Source of the DNA: Proteles cristata cristata
Taxonomy: Eukaryota > Chordata > Mammalia > Carnivora > Hyaenidae
DNA length: 64,000 nucleotides
Assembly: GCA_017311185.1 (NCBI GenBank)
Contig: JAESUZ010002395.1
Span: 806,001 to 870,000 of the forward strand
Direction of reading: 5' to 3'
Positions 22,748 to 32,690 of the stretch are shown here, piece after piece. Each line of letters begins with the position of its first letter. Positions within the stretch are counted from its first letter, which is position 1. The position numbers and the translations under genes were made by a program. The notes beneath the pieces are model-generated. The model was not told the origin of the DNA, made no database searches, and saw nothing but the letters and a program-made list of their open reading frames with translations.

Positions 22748-23704
22748 AATAATTATATTATAATTTAATTATAAATTAATATGATGTTGATTATTTATGA
22801 CAATATTAATCTTATTTTATTTATATAAAAACAACTCCTATGATTCAACAACAAAAAACAAGCAACCCAATTCAAAAATGGGAAAATGACTTGAATCAAC
22901 ATTTCTCTAAAGAAGACAGACAAAGGGTCAAATAAGCACATAAAAAGAAGCCTCACATCATTACTTATGCAAATTAAAACCACAATGAGATATAATTTCA
23001 TAGCCATTAGGATTGCTACAATAAAAAAAAAGGAAACTAAGTGTTGGCAAGGATGTGGAAAAACTATCATGCATTACTGGTGGGAATGTAAAATGATGTA
23101 GCCTCTGTGAAAAACAGTTGGGTGGTTTCTCAAAAGATTTAACACATTAAACATATATGGTCACATTATCATATGACCAAGCAAATCCTACTCCTATTAT
23201 ATCCATAATAATTGAAAACAAGAAATGAAAAAGACATTTGTATACCAGTGTTCATAGTAACATTTCTCACAACACCCAAAATGTAGAAACAACCCAAATA
23301 TCCATCAACAGATGACTGTATAAACAAAATGTGGTGTATACATACAATGGAATATTATTCTGCCATGAAAAGGATTGAAATTTTGATATATGCTGTATGG
23401 ATGGAATTTGAAAGCATGCTTAGGGAAGTAAGCTGACACAGAAGACTAAATATTGCATGATGGTATGAGGTTATATGATATACCTGGAAGAGGCAAACAC
23501 ACAGAGACAGAAGATAGGTTTGACATTACCAGGGCCTGGAGTGAGGGGAAAGGGAGAATTATTGTTTAAAGGGTTAAAATTTTTTATTGAGATTGATGAA
23601 AAAGTTTTAGGTTTAGATAGTAGTAATGCTTACACAACATTCACACAACAGTGTGAATGTATTTAATGCCACTGAGTTATACACTTAGAAATGGTTAAAA
23701 TGAT

Positions 23705-23785
23705 AAAGATCATGATATATATACCACATACACACATATATATGTATCATATAATATACATCATATATATATCACCATTAAAGAT
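23705..23785. repeat. TA/CA-rich low-complexity tract
   Basis: Alternating atatat and cacaca runs near the L1 3' end. Confidence 0.7.
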
Positions 23786-24037
23786 AGACTGTAAGTATAA
23801 GCACAATAGTAAGATTTTATTATTAATAATGATCAAGATCTATTACTTATTAAAATCCAGGAATATACAGACAGCATAAGGTTAAAAGTTATTATCACTC
23901 TCTTGGTGTTTTAGTCCATGAATGTTTGTTTATAATTGTATGTATTGATTTGGAAACGTAACAGTTGAACTTCTAGGGGAAAATATATGAATCTTTTTGG
24001 AAAAAATAAATATTATGTTGGAATAAAAGACTAGAAG

Positions 24038-24240
24038 AGGGGTGCCTGTGTGGCTTAGTCAGTTGAGGGCCCAATTCTTGATACTGACTCAGGTCATGAT
24101 CCTAGGGTCATGGGATCAAGTCCTGAGTCAAGCTCCAAGCTGAGCATGTAGCCTGTTTAAGATTCTCTCTCTCTCCCTCTGCCTCTCTCCTCTGCTCAAT
24201 CTCTCTCTCTCTCTCAAAAAAATAAAAAATAAAAAAAAAG
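24038..24240 (+). mobile_element. CAN-type SINE, older variant
   Basis: Reads ggggtgcctgtgtggcttag, gatcctagggtcatgggatc and gagcatgtagcctg. Imperfect duplication agactagaaga and aggaccaggaa. Confidence 0.85.
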
Positions 24241-24245
24241 GACCA

Positions 24246-24680
24246 GGAACACCTGGGTGCCTCAGTTAGTTAAGCATCCAACTCTTTGTTTTAAAGGTTT
24301 TCTTTTAACATTTTTGAGAGAGAGAGAAAGCAGGTGGGGGAGGGGCAGAGAGAGAAGGAGACACGACACAGAATCCGAAGCAGGCTCCAGGCTCTGAGCT
24401 GTCAGCACAAACCCTGACGCAGGGCTTGAACCCATGAACCATGAGATCATGACCTAATCTGAAGTCAGACACTTAACCGACTGAGCCACCCAGGTGCCCA
24501 GAAGAATCCAACTCTTGATTTTGGTGCAGGTCACCATCTCATGGTTTGTGAGATCGAACCCCATACAGCTGCTGACAGTGCAGAGCCTGCTTGAGAGTCT
24601 CTGTCTCCCCATCTCTCTGCCTCTCCTTCACTTGCATTTCCCACCCTCTCAAAATAAAGAAACATTTTTAAAAAGACCAG
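24246..24680 (+). mobile_element. CAN-type SINE split by an inverted SINE
   Basis: Head aacacctgggtgcctcag at 24246-24288 and the remainder at 24505-24680 (ttttggtgcaggtcaccatctc). The interrupting copy lies between. Confidence 0.85.
24296..24500 (-). mobile_element. CAN-type SINE, inverted, inside another SINE
   Basis: Reads catttttgagagagagagaaag to ctgagccacccaggtgccc. Duplication aagcatccaactcttt (from 24272) and aagaatccaactctt (from 24502). Confidence 0.9.
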
Positions 24681-24719
24681 AAGAATTGAGAAAAAAGAAA
24701 GAAAACATTACCAGCATCC

Positions 24720-25555
24720 CCTAGAAACCTTGCTATAATTCCCTCCTGATGGTAAACTCCCCTTCTCCCTAAAACTACTGTCTTCTTAGTTTTACAGTAT
24801 TCACTTTGTTTTCTGTGTTATTTTACCACCTATATGTGCATCTCTAATCTAATATTAGTTTTTACTGTTTTTAGACTTTATATAGAAAAGAACATTAATA
24901 TGTACTCTTTGATGTCTGGCTTTTTCGGTTCAACATTATGTTTGTGAGATTTATGTGTGATGATGCATTTAACTTTTGCTTTATTCTTAATTCTTAATGG
25001 AATTTCTGGTATTCCGTTGTATGCATATACCAAGATTTCTCCATTCCACTATTGATAGATGTTTGAGTTAATTTTAATAAGGAACTATTATGAAAAATGA
25101 TTCTATAAGTACTCTTGTATATATGTCTTCTTGCATACATTTTTGTTGAATATATATCTAGGAATGACATTATTAAACCATAAAATATGCATGTACCTTC
25201 AACTTAATTGGAGGATGAAAGTTACTAGTGGTACCAATCGACACTCTTTAACAGCTGTGTGAAGAGTTTCCACTCTTCAATAGCTTTGCTAATACATAAT
25301 ATTATCCATTTTGTAAATTTTAGCTGTTTTGGTATGTGTGTGGTTTCAATTTTCGCTTCTTTGATTCGCAACAAAGCTAAGGGCTTTTCACATAATAATT
25401 CGATCTTTGGATTTCCTCATTTGTGGAGTGCTTATTCAAGGGTGTTGCACGTTCTTCTATTGGTGGTCTTTTTTTTTTTTTTACTGACTCCATATTTTTT
25501 CAATATGAGTCTTTGCTGGATATATATGTCACATACCTGATATTAAAGCAGGATA
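24720..25555 (-). mobile_element. L1 3' region, inverted
   Basis: Reverse-strand L1 wording: ccattccactattgatagatgtttg, ctttaacagctgtgtgaagagtttcc and a slippage-prone T run at 25471-25482. Inactive. Confidence 0.7.
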
Positions 25556-25859
25556 GAAATAACTGAAGAGAGAATAGTAGCCTTCCAGGAAGAGAGAAAT
25601 TTCCTTAACTATTTTCTTTGGAAATTCCAAATTGTAGCCTTTTCTTACAGAGCTTGGTGGGGGTATCAGTCTCTAGACTACTTTTGCTGTCTGTTACTAA
25701 GTCCTGCTTACATGTGTCTAAGCTGGCTTTAAAGGAGTCAGTATTTACCATCCGTGGTCCTCAGGTTTAGGATTTTGGCTGAATGCATGCGGTGACCATG
25801 AAAATGTATCTTTCAGATCTCAGGCAAGAGAGAGTGCAGACTGACAGCTCCAGCTGCAG

Positions 25860-26240
25860 CTATGAGACACCCCCATTTCCGTTCCTATGCTGAGGCCACA
25901 CCTCTCTAGACTCCTCCAGGCCAATGAATGACTGAGTGTAGCAGGGATGTTAATGAAGACCCGGGGAAGGACTAGGCTGATAGACAACTTTGGCTGAAAA
26001 ACTTCCCATTGGTCTGATGGAAACTTTCTTAACCCGGGGCTCTAGTCTGAGACTCTTCTTATCCGGCCCTCCTCTTCCCTCCCTCCAACAGAAAAAGTCA
26101 CACCAGCATCACAGCCTTCACTGAAGGCTGACCCACCTCCTCTGGCTCCATACCCTTGCCCTCGGAGTTAGTTCCCCGAGCAAATCCTTTCCACGTCTAA
26201 TCCGTCTTTGAGTCCCTTGGACCACCCACACTAGCACATG
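25860..26240 (+). mobile_element. LTR-like ancient repeat
   Basis: Wording acaactttggctgaaaaacttcccattgg, ctccatacccttgccctcgg and ccccgagcaaatcctttccacgtctaatccg has the look of the 3' half of an old LTR. Family not recognised. Confidence 0.35.
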
Positions 26241-26274
26241 ATAGAAAAAATCCTGTTTAAAATTAGGTTACCCA

Positions 26275-26357
26275 TGCTCACTTTGGCAGCACATGTACTA
26301 AAATTAGCATAGCCCCTGTGGCAAGGACGACACGCAAATTTGTGGTGTTCCATATTT
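26275..26357 (+). pseudogene. RNU6 (pseudogene): U6 snRNA retropseudogene with internal deletion
   Basis: Begins tgctcactttggcagcacat and ends gacacgcaaatttgtggtgttccatattt, matching U6 5' and 3' parts with scattered substitutions. Between ctaaaatt and agcat about 18 bases of U6 are missing, which removes the ACAGAGA region used for 5' splice-site recognition. A run of aaat units follows, and 11 of 13 bases match between flanks (aaaattaggttac at 26259-26271, aaaattctgttac at 26385-26397), indicating L1-mediated insertion. No upstream U6 promoter elements were seen. It is dead. Confidence 0.9.
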
Positions 26358-26489
26358 AAAGATTAAATAAATAAATAAATAAATAAAATTCTGTTACAAG
26401 TTTGTCAGTATACACATGGGATTTTTTTTTATCTTCATAACTCAAAAATTATTGCTGTTGTGTTTAAGAGCAAGCCTCTTTCATTAATT

Positions 26490-26691
26490 TTTTAAAAATG
26501 TTTATTTATTTTGAGAGAGTGTGTGGGCGCATCCACTAGTGGGGGAGGGGCAGGAAAAAAGGCAGAGAGAATCCTAAACCCAGGCTCTGGCTGCCCATGG
26601 CGGGGCTCGATCTCACCAACCATGAGATCATGACCTGAGCAGAAATCAAAAGTCACACGTGCTTAACAGACCAAGCTACCCAGGCGCCCCT
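26490..26691 (-). mobile_element. CAN-type SINE, inverted
   Basis: Reads atgtttatttattttgagagag to ccaagctacccaggcgcccc. It lies about 130 bases after the U6 pseudogene. Confidence 0.9.
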
Positions 26692-28879
26692 CTCCTTATT
26701 TTTATCTTAGGTAATTTTTCTCTGTAGCTCTTGGAGAATTTATCAAATGTTTTCTTCCCACAACACAGCTGCACAAAAGGAAAAAATCTCAGTATTGAGA
26801 CTTAGGTAAGGACAGTATCCAGGCTTTGTATTGAGAAAGATATTTGACCAAGTAGAGAGTGAAATCAAGAGTCGCACACACTGACGGATGGTGACAGTGA
26901 CTCTAATTCAGGGCTGTATTCCAGGAGCCTGAAACAGTCTCCACTCTCTGCCCCCCCTCCCCCAACAGACCACTGTGTCTCATCTAAGGAGTGATAGCGG
27001 AGTTCTAGCTGATCGGGTATTGTAGTCACAAGCTGGGAGAGGGTGCACCAGGCACTCTCTTGAAATGCTGTTTTACAGAGGCCTCCACCCCATCACTTAC
27101 AGTCTTATATGAGACACACGTGCAGATAGTTTTCTTCCCTACCGAACATGAAAGGCATTTGTCACAAAAACTGCGAACTGAGCATTAATGAAACACTGAG
27201 CACGGCACCCTCACAGCCTATTATGTTCAATAAATGTTTGTGGAATTAAAGATGAGATCCAGTTAGTTCCCAAGGATTTAAGTTCTCTTATTACTCTGTC
27301 ATATGGTATATATCTTAGGTACTTTCACTAAGTTAATGTGTTTAAAATAAAGATTGACTGTGTGTACATCAACCCCCGTTCCTAAATTGGAAAACACATT
27401 GCCTCACTTTGGCAGTTCGTATATAATAATTGAGAACGAACTGTAAAGAAGAGAATGGTAAAGCCGTGAATGTTTTTTTTCCTCCTGAGTCTGTTGCACA
27501 GTCTGGCGTGGGAACTAGATGTATGGAAAACTGTCACTTAAAAAAAAAAGGAGAGGAGGAAAAACACATGAAGGAGAAAACCAATCTACTAAAAAACATA
27601 CATTCAAATTTGTGCTCAATTCTTTGTTTCTCCAGCTAGCCATTTAATTACATAAAATCAAATAAAGGTGCTTTTCAATAAAATACTGTGGTCGCCTGTT
27701 TGTTTAGATGGGAAGTCAGGGATTACAAGAGAACTTCTCAGGCATGTTTGTGCAAAATGGCCAGTTTTCACATGTTACTTCCAGATGAGCCCTGAAGAGT
27801 TAGTTAAGGGTTAGGCTAAGCTGCTGTAACAAAGGGGTCCAGAAAGAGCAGTGGTTCCTGCAAAGCAGAAGTTTACTCTTTCACAGGATCATCCAGAGGT
27901 AAGTGGAGGATCCAAGATGGGTAGGTGGCTCCTTTCCATGACATTACCCATCCCCCAAACGGGTCATCCTTGTCCGTGCACTCAGCACTGGACGGCAGGC
28001 ACCACATCAACAGCCCGGCCCCATGAAGGGAAGAGACAGAAAGTGGAGGGCAAGTGTTTTCTTTTAGGACACAAATGTGTTGCACATGCCTTCTTTGTTC
28101 ATATTCCAACAGTTAAGAAGTCATATGGCTGTATCTATCTAGCTCTAAGGAACACGAGATTTGTCTCTAAAATTCTATAGAAGGATTTATATTATTAAAA
28201 GGAGGAAAGAACAGATATTGAAGACAATTAGCCGTTTTGCCATACTTGGGGGAAAAACAGTTTAGTGCAGTCATTCTTGCCTCAGGATTTATATAAAATA
28301 CAAAAAGGAAGCAGCCACAAAGCTACAGTAAAAAAAGTGCTGTGCAGTGCCAAACATTATTTTTATCTAGGGATACAGAGAAATCACTCACAGTGTGGTT
28401 ATCATTTGTCACACTGTTTATGAGCCATAGGAAAGCAATGAAGTTCACCCCAAAAGGAAGGCTCAGATCTGCCAACTACATCTTCGCTTCTCCAGGGTTC
28501 TAAAATTACCACTCCACCCCATTTCCTATGCCGTGAGAAGGCAAGAGTTTTACTGAGCACTGTCCTATAATTGGCATCTCGCTCAGCCTGCTCAGAGGCC
28601 AGAAGACTCTTAGTCAGCATCAAGTGAAACTTCAGCATTTATATAAGCCAGGATCCCCATACAAAAGCAAAACAGGGAAGGTTCTGGAGTAAGATAGAGA
28701 ACTGAACAGTAGGCTAAGAGTTGGATAATTTCATTTTCCTTCCTGGTTCTATTACGACCTCAGTAGGAAGCTTTCCGGTGGAGTGACAGTATCAAAATAA
28801 GATCAAGAATAATAAAATAATATTTTTGGTTCCCATATCCTGGAAGCATCTCATCAGTGGCCAAAGACAAATTCATAGG
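26692..28879. other. No gene recognised; probably partly ancient repeat
   Basis: 27391-27460 has a faint U6-like start (see findings). 27810-27900 (ggctaagctgctgtaacaaagg) resembles an unnamed mammalian repeat. The remainder is unassigned. Confidence 0.4.
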
Positions 28880-29460
28880 TAGCAAAGGCTAAGGTCAGCA
28901 GAGATTTCATAATGATCTATTTTGCTCCTGTACCAGCTTTTTGGACACAGATTGGTATCTTGGGCAAATTATTCTCCGTTTCCCATCACCTAATTCAATT
29001 CTTGCCTTGTTCTCTGCTGTAGGAGGCTGATCTTTGCTAACTGCATTAGCCAGCCTCTCTTGACCTCTGAGTCCAGTTGAGTTTGACTCGTGGGAGGCTT
29101 CATCAAGAGATCAAAAAGCAGAGAAAGGTTGAGATACTCCTCCCTGACTCCTTCTGGACCTCAGCTTTGTGATTCTGGAAGGGGCTGAGCCTGTCTGTGA
29201 CCTCAGCTCCTGTGGAGTAGTTCTCTTCCACAATCCAGCTCTCTCCAGGGGCTGGTAGAGCCATTTCCTCTTGCCCCTTGGGCTCCAAATGTGGCAATGA
29301 CTTCTCACTGTTGCTGATCTCTAGGTGTCTGATGATTCCTTTTTGCTTCCTTAATCATGTCCATGCCTCCAGAAACAGCCGCTTTGCTAAATTCCCTCCA
29401 GTTAAACCCATGGATTGTGCAATATGTTTTCTGTTGGGACCCAATACGACCATTTAATCA
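28880..29460. other. Ancient interspersed repeat, family not assigned
   Basis: The pattern ctgtaggaggctgatctttgctaactgcattagcc, tggcaatgacttctcactgttgctgatctctagg and ttctgttgggacccaatacgacc repeats wording seen in old mammalian dispersed repeats. Small frames here are not genes. Confidence 0.4.
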
Positions 29461-29813
29461 GGAATATATGTCCTAGGAAACAGACTCTCGAAATGTGACT
29501 ATGGGATTGAGCAGCTCACATATTTCAAGAGCACATGAATAGCCTCCTTTATGGGACAGTGCTTACTCAGATTTTCACCAATGGCAGCACAGGATGGATT
29601 ACAGGTAGAAAGCAAGGCACTGAGAGATGGAAGGGCTGTAGGAATGAGCTGTGATGGTGCCAATGGTGATTATGAGGGTTATGGGTTATTATGGTTCTTC
29701 TGACTGCCTGAGGAAGAACCAAAAAGCAAAAACTAAATGTAAGGCTTTAAATTCCCATTCCAAGGTATACGTGAACATTCAGAAAGCTTCTATGGTTACT
29801 CTAAAGATGTCCC
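29461..29813. other. No gene or repeat recognised
   Basis: Unassigned sequence between an old repeat and a SINE. Confidence 0.4.
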
Positions 29814-30032
29814 GGGGCACCTGAGTGCCTCAGTCAGTTGAGCATCCGACTTTGGCTCAGGTCATGATCTTGTGGTTGATGGATTCAAGCTCCGCATTGG
29901 GATCTGTGCCGACAGCTCAGACCCTGGAGCCTGCTTCACATTCTACATCTCCCTCTCTCTGCCCTTCCCCCACTTGTGAGCTCTCACTCTCCCTTTCTCT
30001 CTCAAAAATAAATAAATATTTAATAAAGAAAG
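29814..30032 (+). mobile_element. CAN-type SINE
   Basis: Head ggggcacctgagtgcctcag. Duplication aaagatgtccc (29803-29813) and aaagaagtccc. Confidence 0.92.
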
Positions 30033-30143
30033 AAAGAAGTCCCTTATCTCATCTCATATCATACGACAATCTCATGGTCATATGCAGACCAGCATAGTTT
30101 GAACTAGGCTTATAGTTGCTACATCAGTTAAATGGGCAACCCC

Positions 30144-30936
30144 GGAGCTCTATCTGGCGTTTAAGGATCCGCTTTCATCGGTGCATATGCTCCCTGGTCA
30201 GACCCCAGCCACCAAAATGGTGAAGCAGATTGAGAGCAAGTATGCTTTTCAGGAAGCCTTGAACAGTACAGAGGAAAAACTTGTAGTAGTTGACTTCTCT
30301 GCCACATGGTATGGACCTTGCAAAATGATCAAGCCCTTCTTTCATTCTCTCTCTGAGAAGCATTCCAACGTGGTGTACCTTGAAGTAGATAGACATGGAT
30401 GACTGTCAGGATGTTGCTTCAGAGTGTGAAGCCAAATGCATACCAACCTTCAAGTTTTTTAAAAAGAGACAGATGGGGGCACATGGGTGGCTCAATCGGT
30501 TAAGCATCCGACTTTGGCTCAGGTCATGATCTCATGGTTCAGGGGTTTGAGCCCTCCATCAGGCTCTGTGCTGATGACTAGCCTGGAGCCTGTTTCAGAT
30601 TCTGTCTCTCTCTCTCTCTCTGACCCTCCCCTGCTCACACTGTCTTTCTCTCTCTCTCTGAAATAAATAAAACATTTTAATAAATAAATAAATAAAAAGG
30701 GACAGAAGTTGGGTGAATTTTCTGGAGCTAATAAGGAAAAACTTGAAACTACCATCAATGAGTTAATCTAATTATGTTTTCTGAAAACACAGCCAGCCAT
30801 TGGCTGTTGAAAACTTGGAAGTTTTTTATTTACAAAAAGGAAAGATCAAGTATGAACACTATATACCCAACTGCCATCTGATTATAAATGACAATAAAAT
30901 ATTAATTCTACCCTTTTTTAAAAAAATAAATAAAAT
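30144..30936 (+). pseudogene. TXN: Processed thioredoxin-1 pseudogene, interrupted by a SINE
   Basis: An intronless retrocopy of TXN mRNA. ATG at 30217 opens [20 protein letters not shown], and the frame continues through VVVDFSATW to VYLEVD. The redox motif CGPC reads YGPC, so the first catalytic cysteine is lost. A net insertion of 4 bases near 30395 shifts the frame to a stop at 30400-30402. Homology resumes ([10 protein letters not shown]...FKFFKK), is split by a SINE at 30473-30693, then ends KLGEFSGANKEKLETTINELI with stop at 30769-30771. A polyadenylation signal aataaa lies at 30893-30898, followed by an A-rich tail. The whole copy is flanked by a target-site duplication aaat(g/a)ggcaacccc at 30130-30143 and 30937-30950. 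It is an L1-mediated retropseudogene and not functional. Confidence 0.95.
30473..30693 (+). mobile_element. CAN-type SINE inside the TXN pseudogene
   Basis: Head gggggcacatgggtggctca. Carries gatgactagcctgg in place of gacagctc. Duplication aaaaagagacag at 30461-30472 and aaaaagggacag at 30694-30705, made from thioredoxin coding sequence. Confidence 0.94.
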
Positions 30937-30950
30937 AAATAGGCAACCCC

Positions 30951-31346
30951 ACCAGGTCTGTAAATTCTAAGGTAAGGGCATCGTTTGGAAGAGTGGGATG
31001 CTGAGATGGGGCATGGGGATATTTGGAGCCAAGCAAAGCCGAGAATTTCTAACCATCAGTTGGAAGCAGCCCTACACCCTGAGGAAACAGCCTCCTCTTG
31101 TGGAAACACCTTTGGGCTTCATCTGGAGCAGATGACCTCTAAAGAGGTACTTATTCTCAGGCTTCACCCACTCACTTCTCATTGCCCTCAGGCAATGCTC
31201 TCACTGAGACCCTAAATGAGGGCTAAGAGGAAGAAGTGCTCTATTTCTTCTTCAGGAAGAGAGTCCGCACATCTAGGATCTTCCAATTCCCTCAGAAGCT
31301 TGGGTAGCATATATGTGATTAGATTCTAAGGGTGTTAGACCAAATA
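30951..31346. other. No gene or repeat recognised
   Basis: Sequence between the TXN pseudogene and the Tc1/mariner-type element. A 76-codon frame at 30985-31215 has no recognisable domain. Confidence 0.4.
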
Positions 31347-32126
31347 CAGCAAAACCTTGGTTTGTGCACATAATTTGTTCTGGAAACCCGCTTGTAATCC
31401 AAAGCACTTATCTATCAAAGTGAATTTCCTGATAAGAAATAATGATTATTGGTTCCACAACCCAAAAATATTCATATAAAAAGGATTACAATACTATAAT
31501 ATAATACAAAATAATAAAGTATTGTATCCTATAATAAAATACAAAATATAAAGAAAAATAACCCGCACTTACTTCCAAAAATCTTCATGGCTGGTGTGAG
31601 AAAGACAAAAGAGAGAAGGGTTATTATGTAGGCTGGCTTTCGCTATTACTAACAGATGTTGACTACAATACAATTTTAATAAACTCTTGACATCTACTGT
31701 ATTTCATGTAACTGGCAATAAGGCAGCAGAGGAGAGGATCTATATCTGCAGACAGTCTGACCTAGAATGAAACAAATCATTCCTAAGCTCACTATTGTAG
31801 GGGAAAGCAAAGGACTGTCCATAGGTGCTTTGAAGTGACAAAAAATACAGTAGTGACATCTTCCAATCTGAAAAATTGCTGATTTCTGCCAATCCCTGCA
31901 GCCAGAGACCAAGCATCCAAACATGGGAGATGATCATCCACAATCCTACAGAGAGAGAGAAAGAGAGAAGAACTATTGGCTCAGTTATGATGATGTGATG
32001 TTCAACATCACATACTACTTGTATTGCAAGACATTGCTCGTTTATCAAGTTAAAATGTATTAGAAACATTTGTTCATCTTGCAGAACACGCACAGAACAA
32101 TTTACTTACAATCCAAGGTTTTACTG
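31347..32126. mobile_element. Tc1/mariner-type DNA transposon, non-autonomous
   Basis: Left end reads cagcaaaaccttggtttg and the right end, reverse-complemented, reads cagtaaaaccttggattg; similarity continues inward (acataatttgttctg against agtaaattgttctg). Both ends are flanked by TA (31345-31346, 32127-32128), the target duplication typical of this superfamily. The 780-bp interior has no transposase-length frame. A run of imperfect aatacaaaataa units at 31490-31555 and a short palindromic stretch around gatgttcaacatcaca lie inside. Confidence 0.85.
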
Positions 32127-32280
32127 TATAAGATTGAATCAGGTCAAATTTCTTGATATTGGTGCTCTCATTGAAGGCTCCATGTTTAATATGTTAGCTT
32201 GAAGAGCTGGACTGGAATTAACTGGATCCTAAACTCAGCAATAGCCTACAGTCAGTGACCCTGATGTGTCAGAATTAGGG

Positions 32281-32690
32281 CAGTGGTTTCAACCCTGGAT
32301 GTGCATTAGAATCACCTCAAAGTTGGGCATCTGGGTGGCTCAGTTGGTTAAGGGTCTGACTTTGGCACAGGTCTTGATCTCACATTCCTTGAGTTCGAGC
32401 CCCACGTTGAGCTCTGTGCTGACAGCTCCGAGCCTGGAGCCTGCTTCAGATTCTGTGTCTCCCCCTCTCTCTCTGCTCCTCCCCTGCTCGTGCTCTGTCT
32501 CTCCCTCTCTCAAAAATAAATTAACATTTTAAAAAATTGAAAGAAAAAGAATCACCTCAAAGGTTTCAAAATAAAAACGATGTTGAGGCCCCATGCCAAG
32601 AAATACTTTCATAATTAGTCTGAGGTGGGACCCAAGCATTGGTAATTTTAAAAGTCCTCAGGTGGTCCTCATGTTGTGAACCATTGCTAT
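32281..32690. mobile_element. MER5A-type hAT DNA transposon, split by a SINE
   Basis: Starts cagtggtttcaaccctggatgt and ends ttgtgaaccattg, near-inverted ends of the MER5 type. Interior wording attagaatcacctcaaag and ggtgggacccaagcattggt also fits. The SINE at 32323-32547 lies within it. Confidence 0.85.
32323..32547 (+). mobile_element. CAN-type SINE inside MER5A
   Basis: Head ttgggcatctgggtggctcag. Perfect 15-base duplication agaatcacctcaaag at 32308-32322 and 32548-32562. Confidence 0.94.

Larger units (their letters stand above)
15400..23880 (+). mobile_element. Near full-length ancient L1 LINE
   Basis: A single plus-strand element in order. A 5' UTR-like stretch runs 15.4-17.1 kb (ggggcattgctcaaactgg). 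ORF1-like sequence runs 17.16-18.15 kb (caagacacattgtaatcaaactgtcaa; atatccagcaaaactgttcttcaa). The ORF2 endonuclease region is near 18.87 kb (tatctgttgtctacaagagactc), reverse transcriptase near 20.3 kb (cctgaaccagatggcttcaccagtgagttctacc), and the C-terminus and 3' UTR run to 23.88 kb (ggaatattattctgccatgaaaagg). All frames are full of stops. At least seven SINEs are inserted (15843, 16746, 18245, 20065, 20491, 21838 and 22532). Confidence 0.8.

Noticed and set aside
30217..30402. Thioredoxin frame as a functional gene
   Set aside because: It is intronless, tailed and flanked by target duplications, has lost the first active-site cysteine and is frameshifted, so it is a processed pseudogene.
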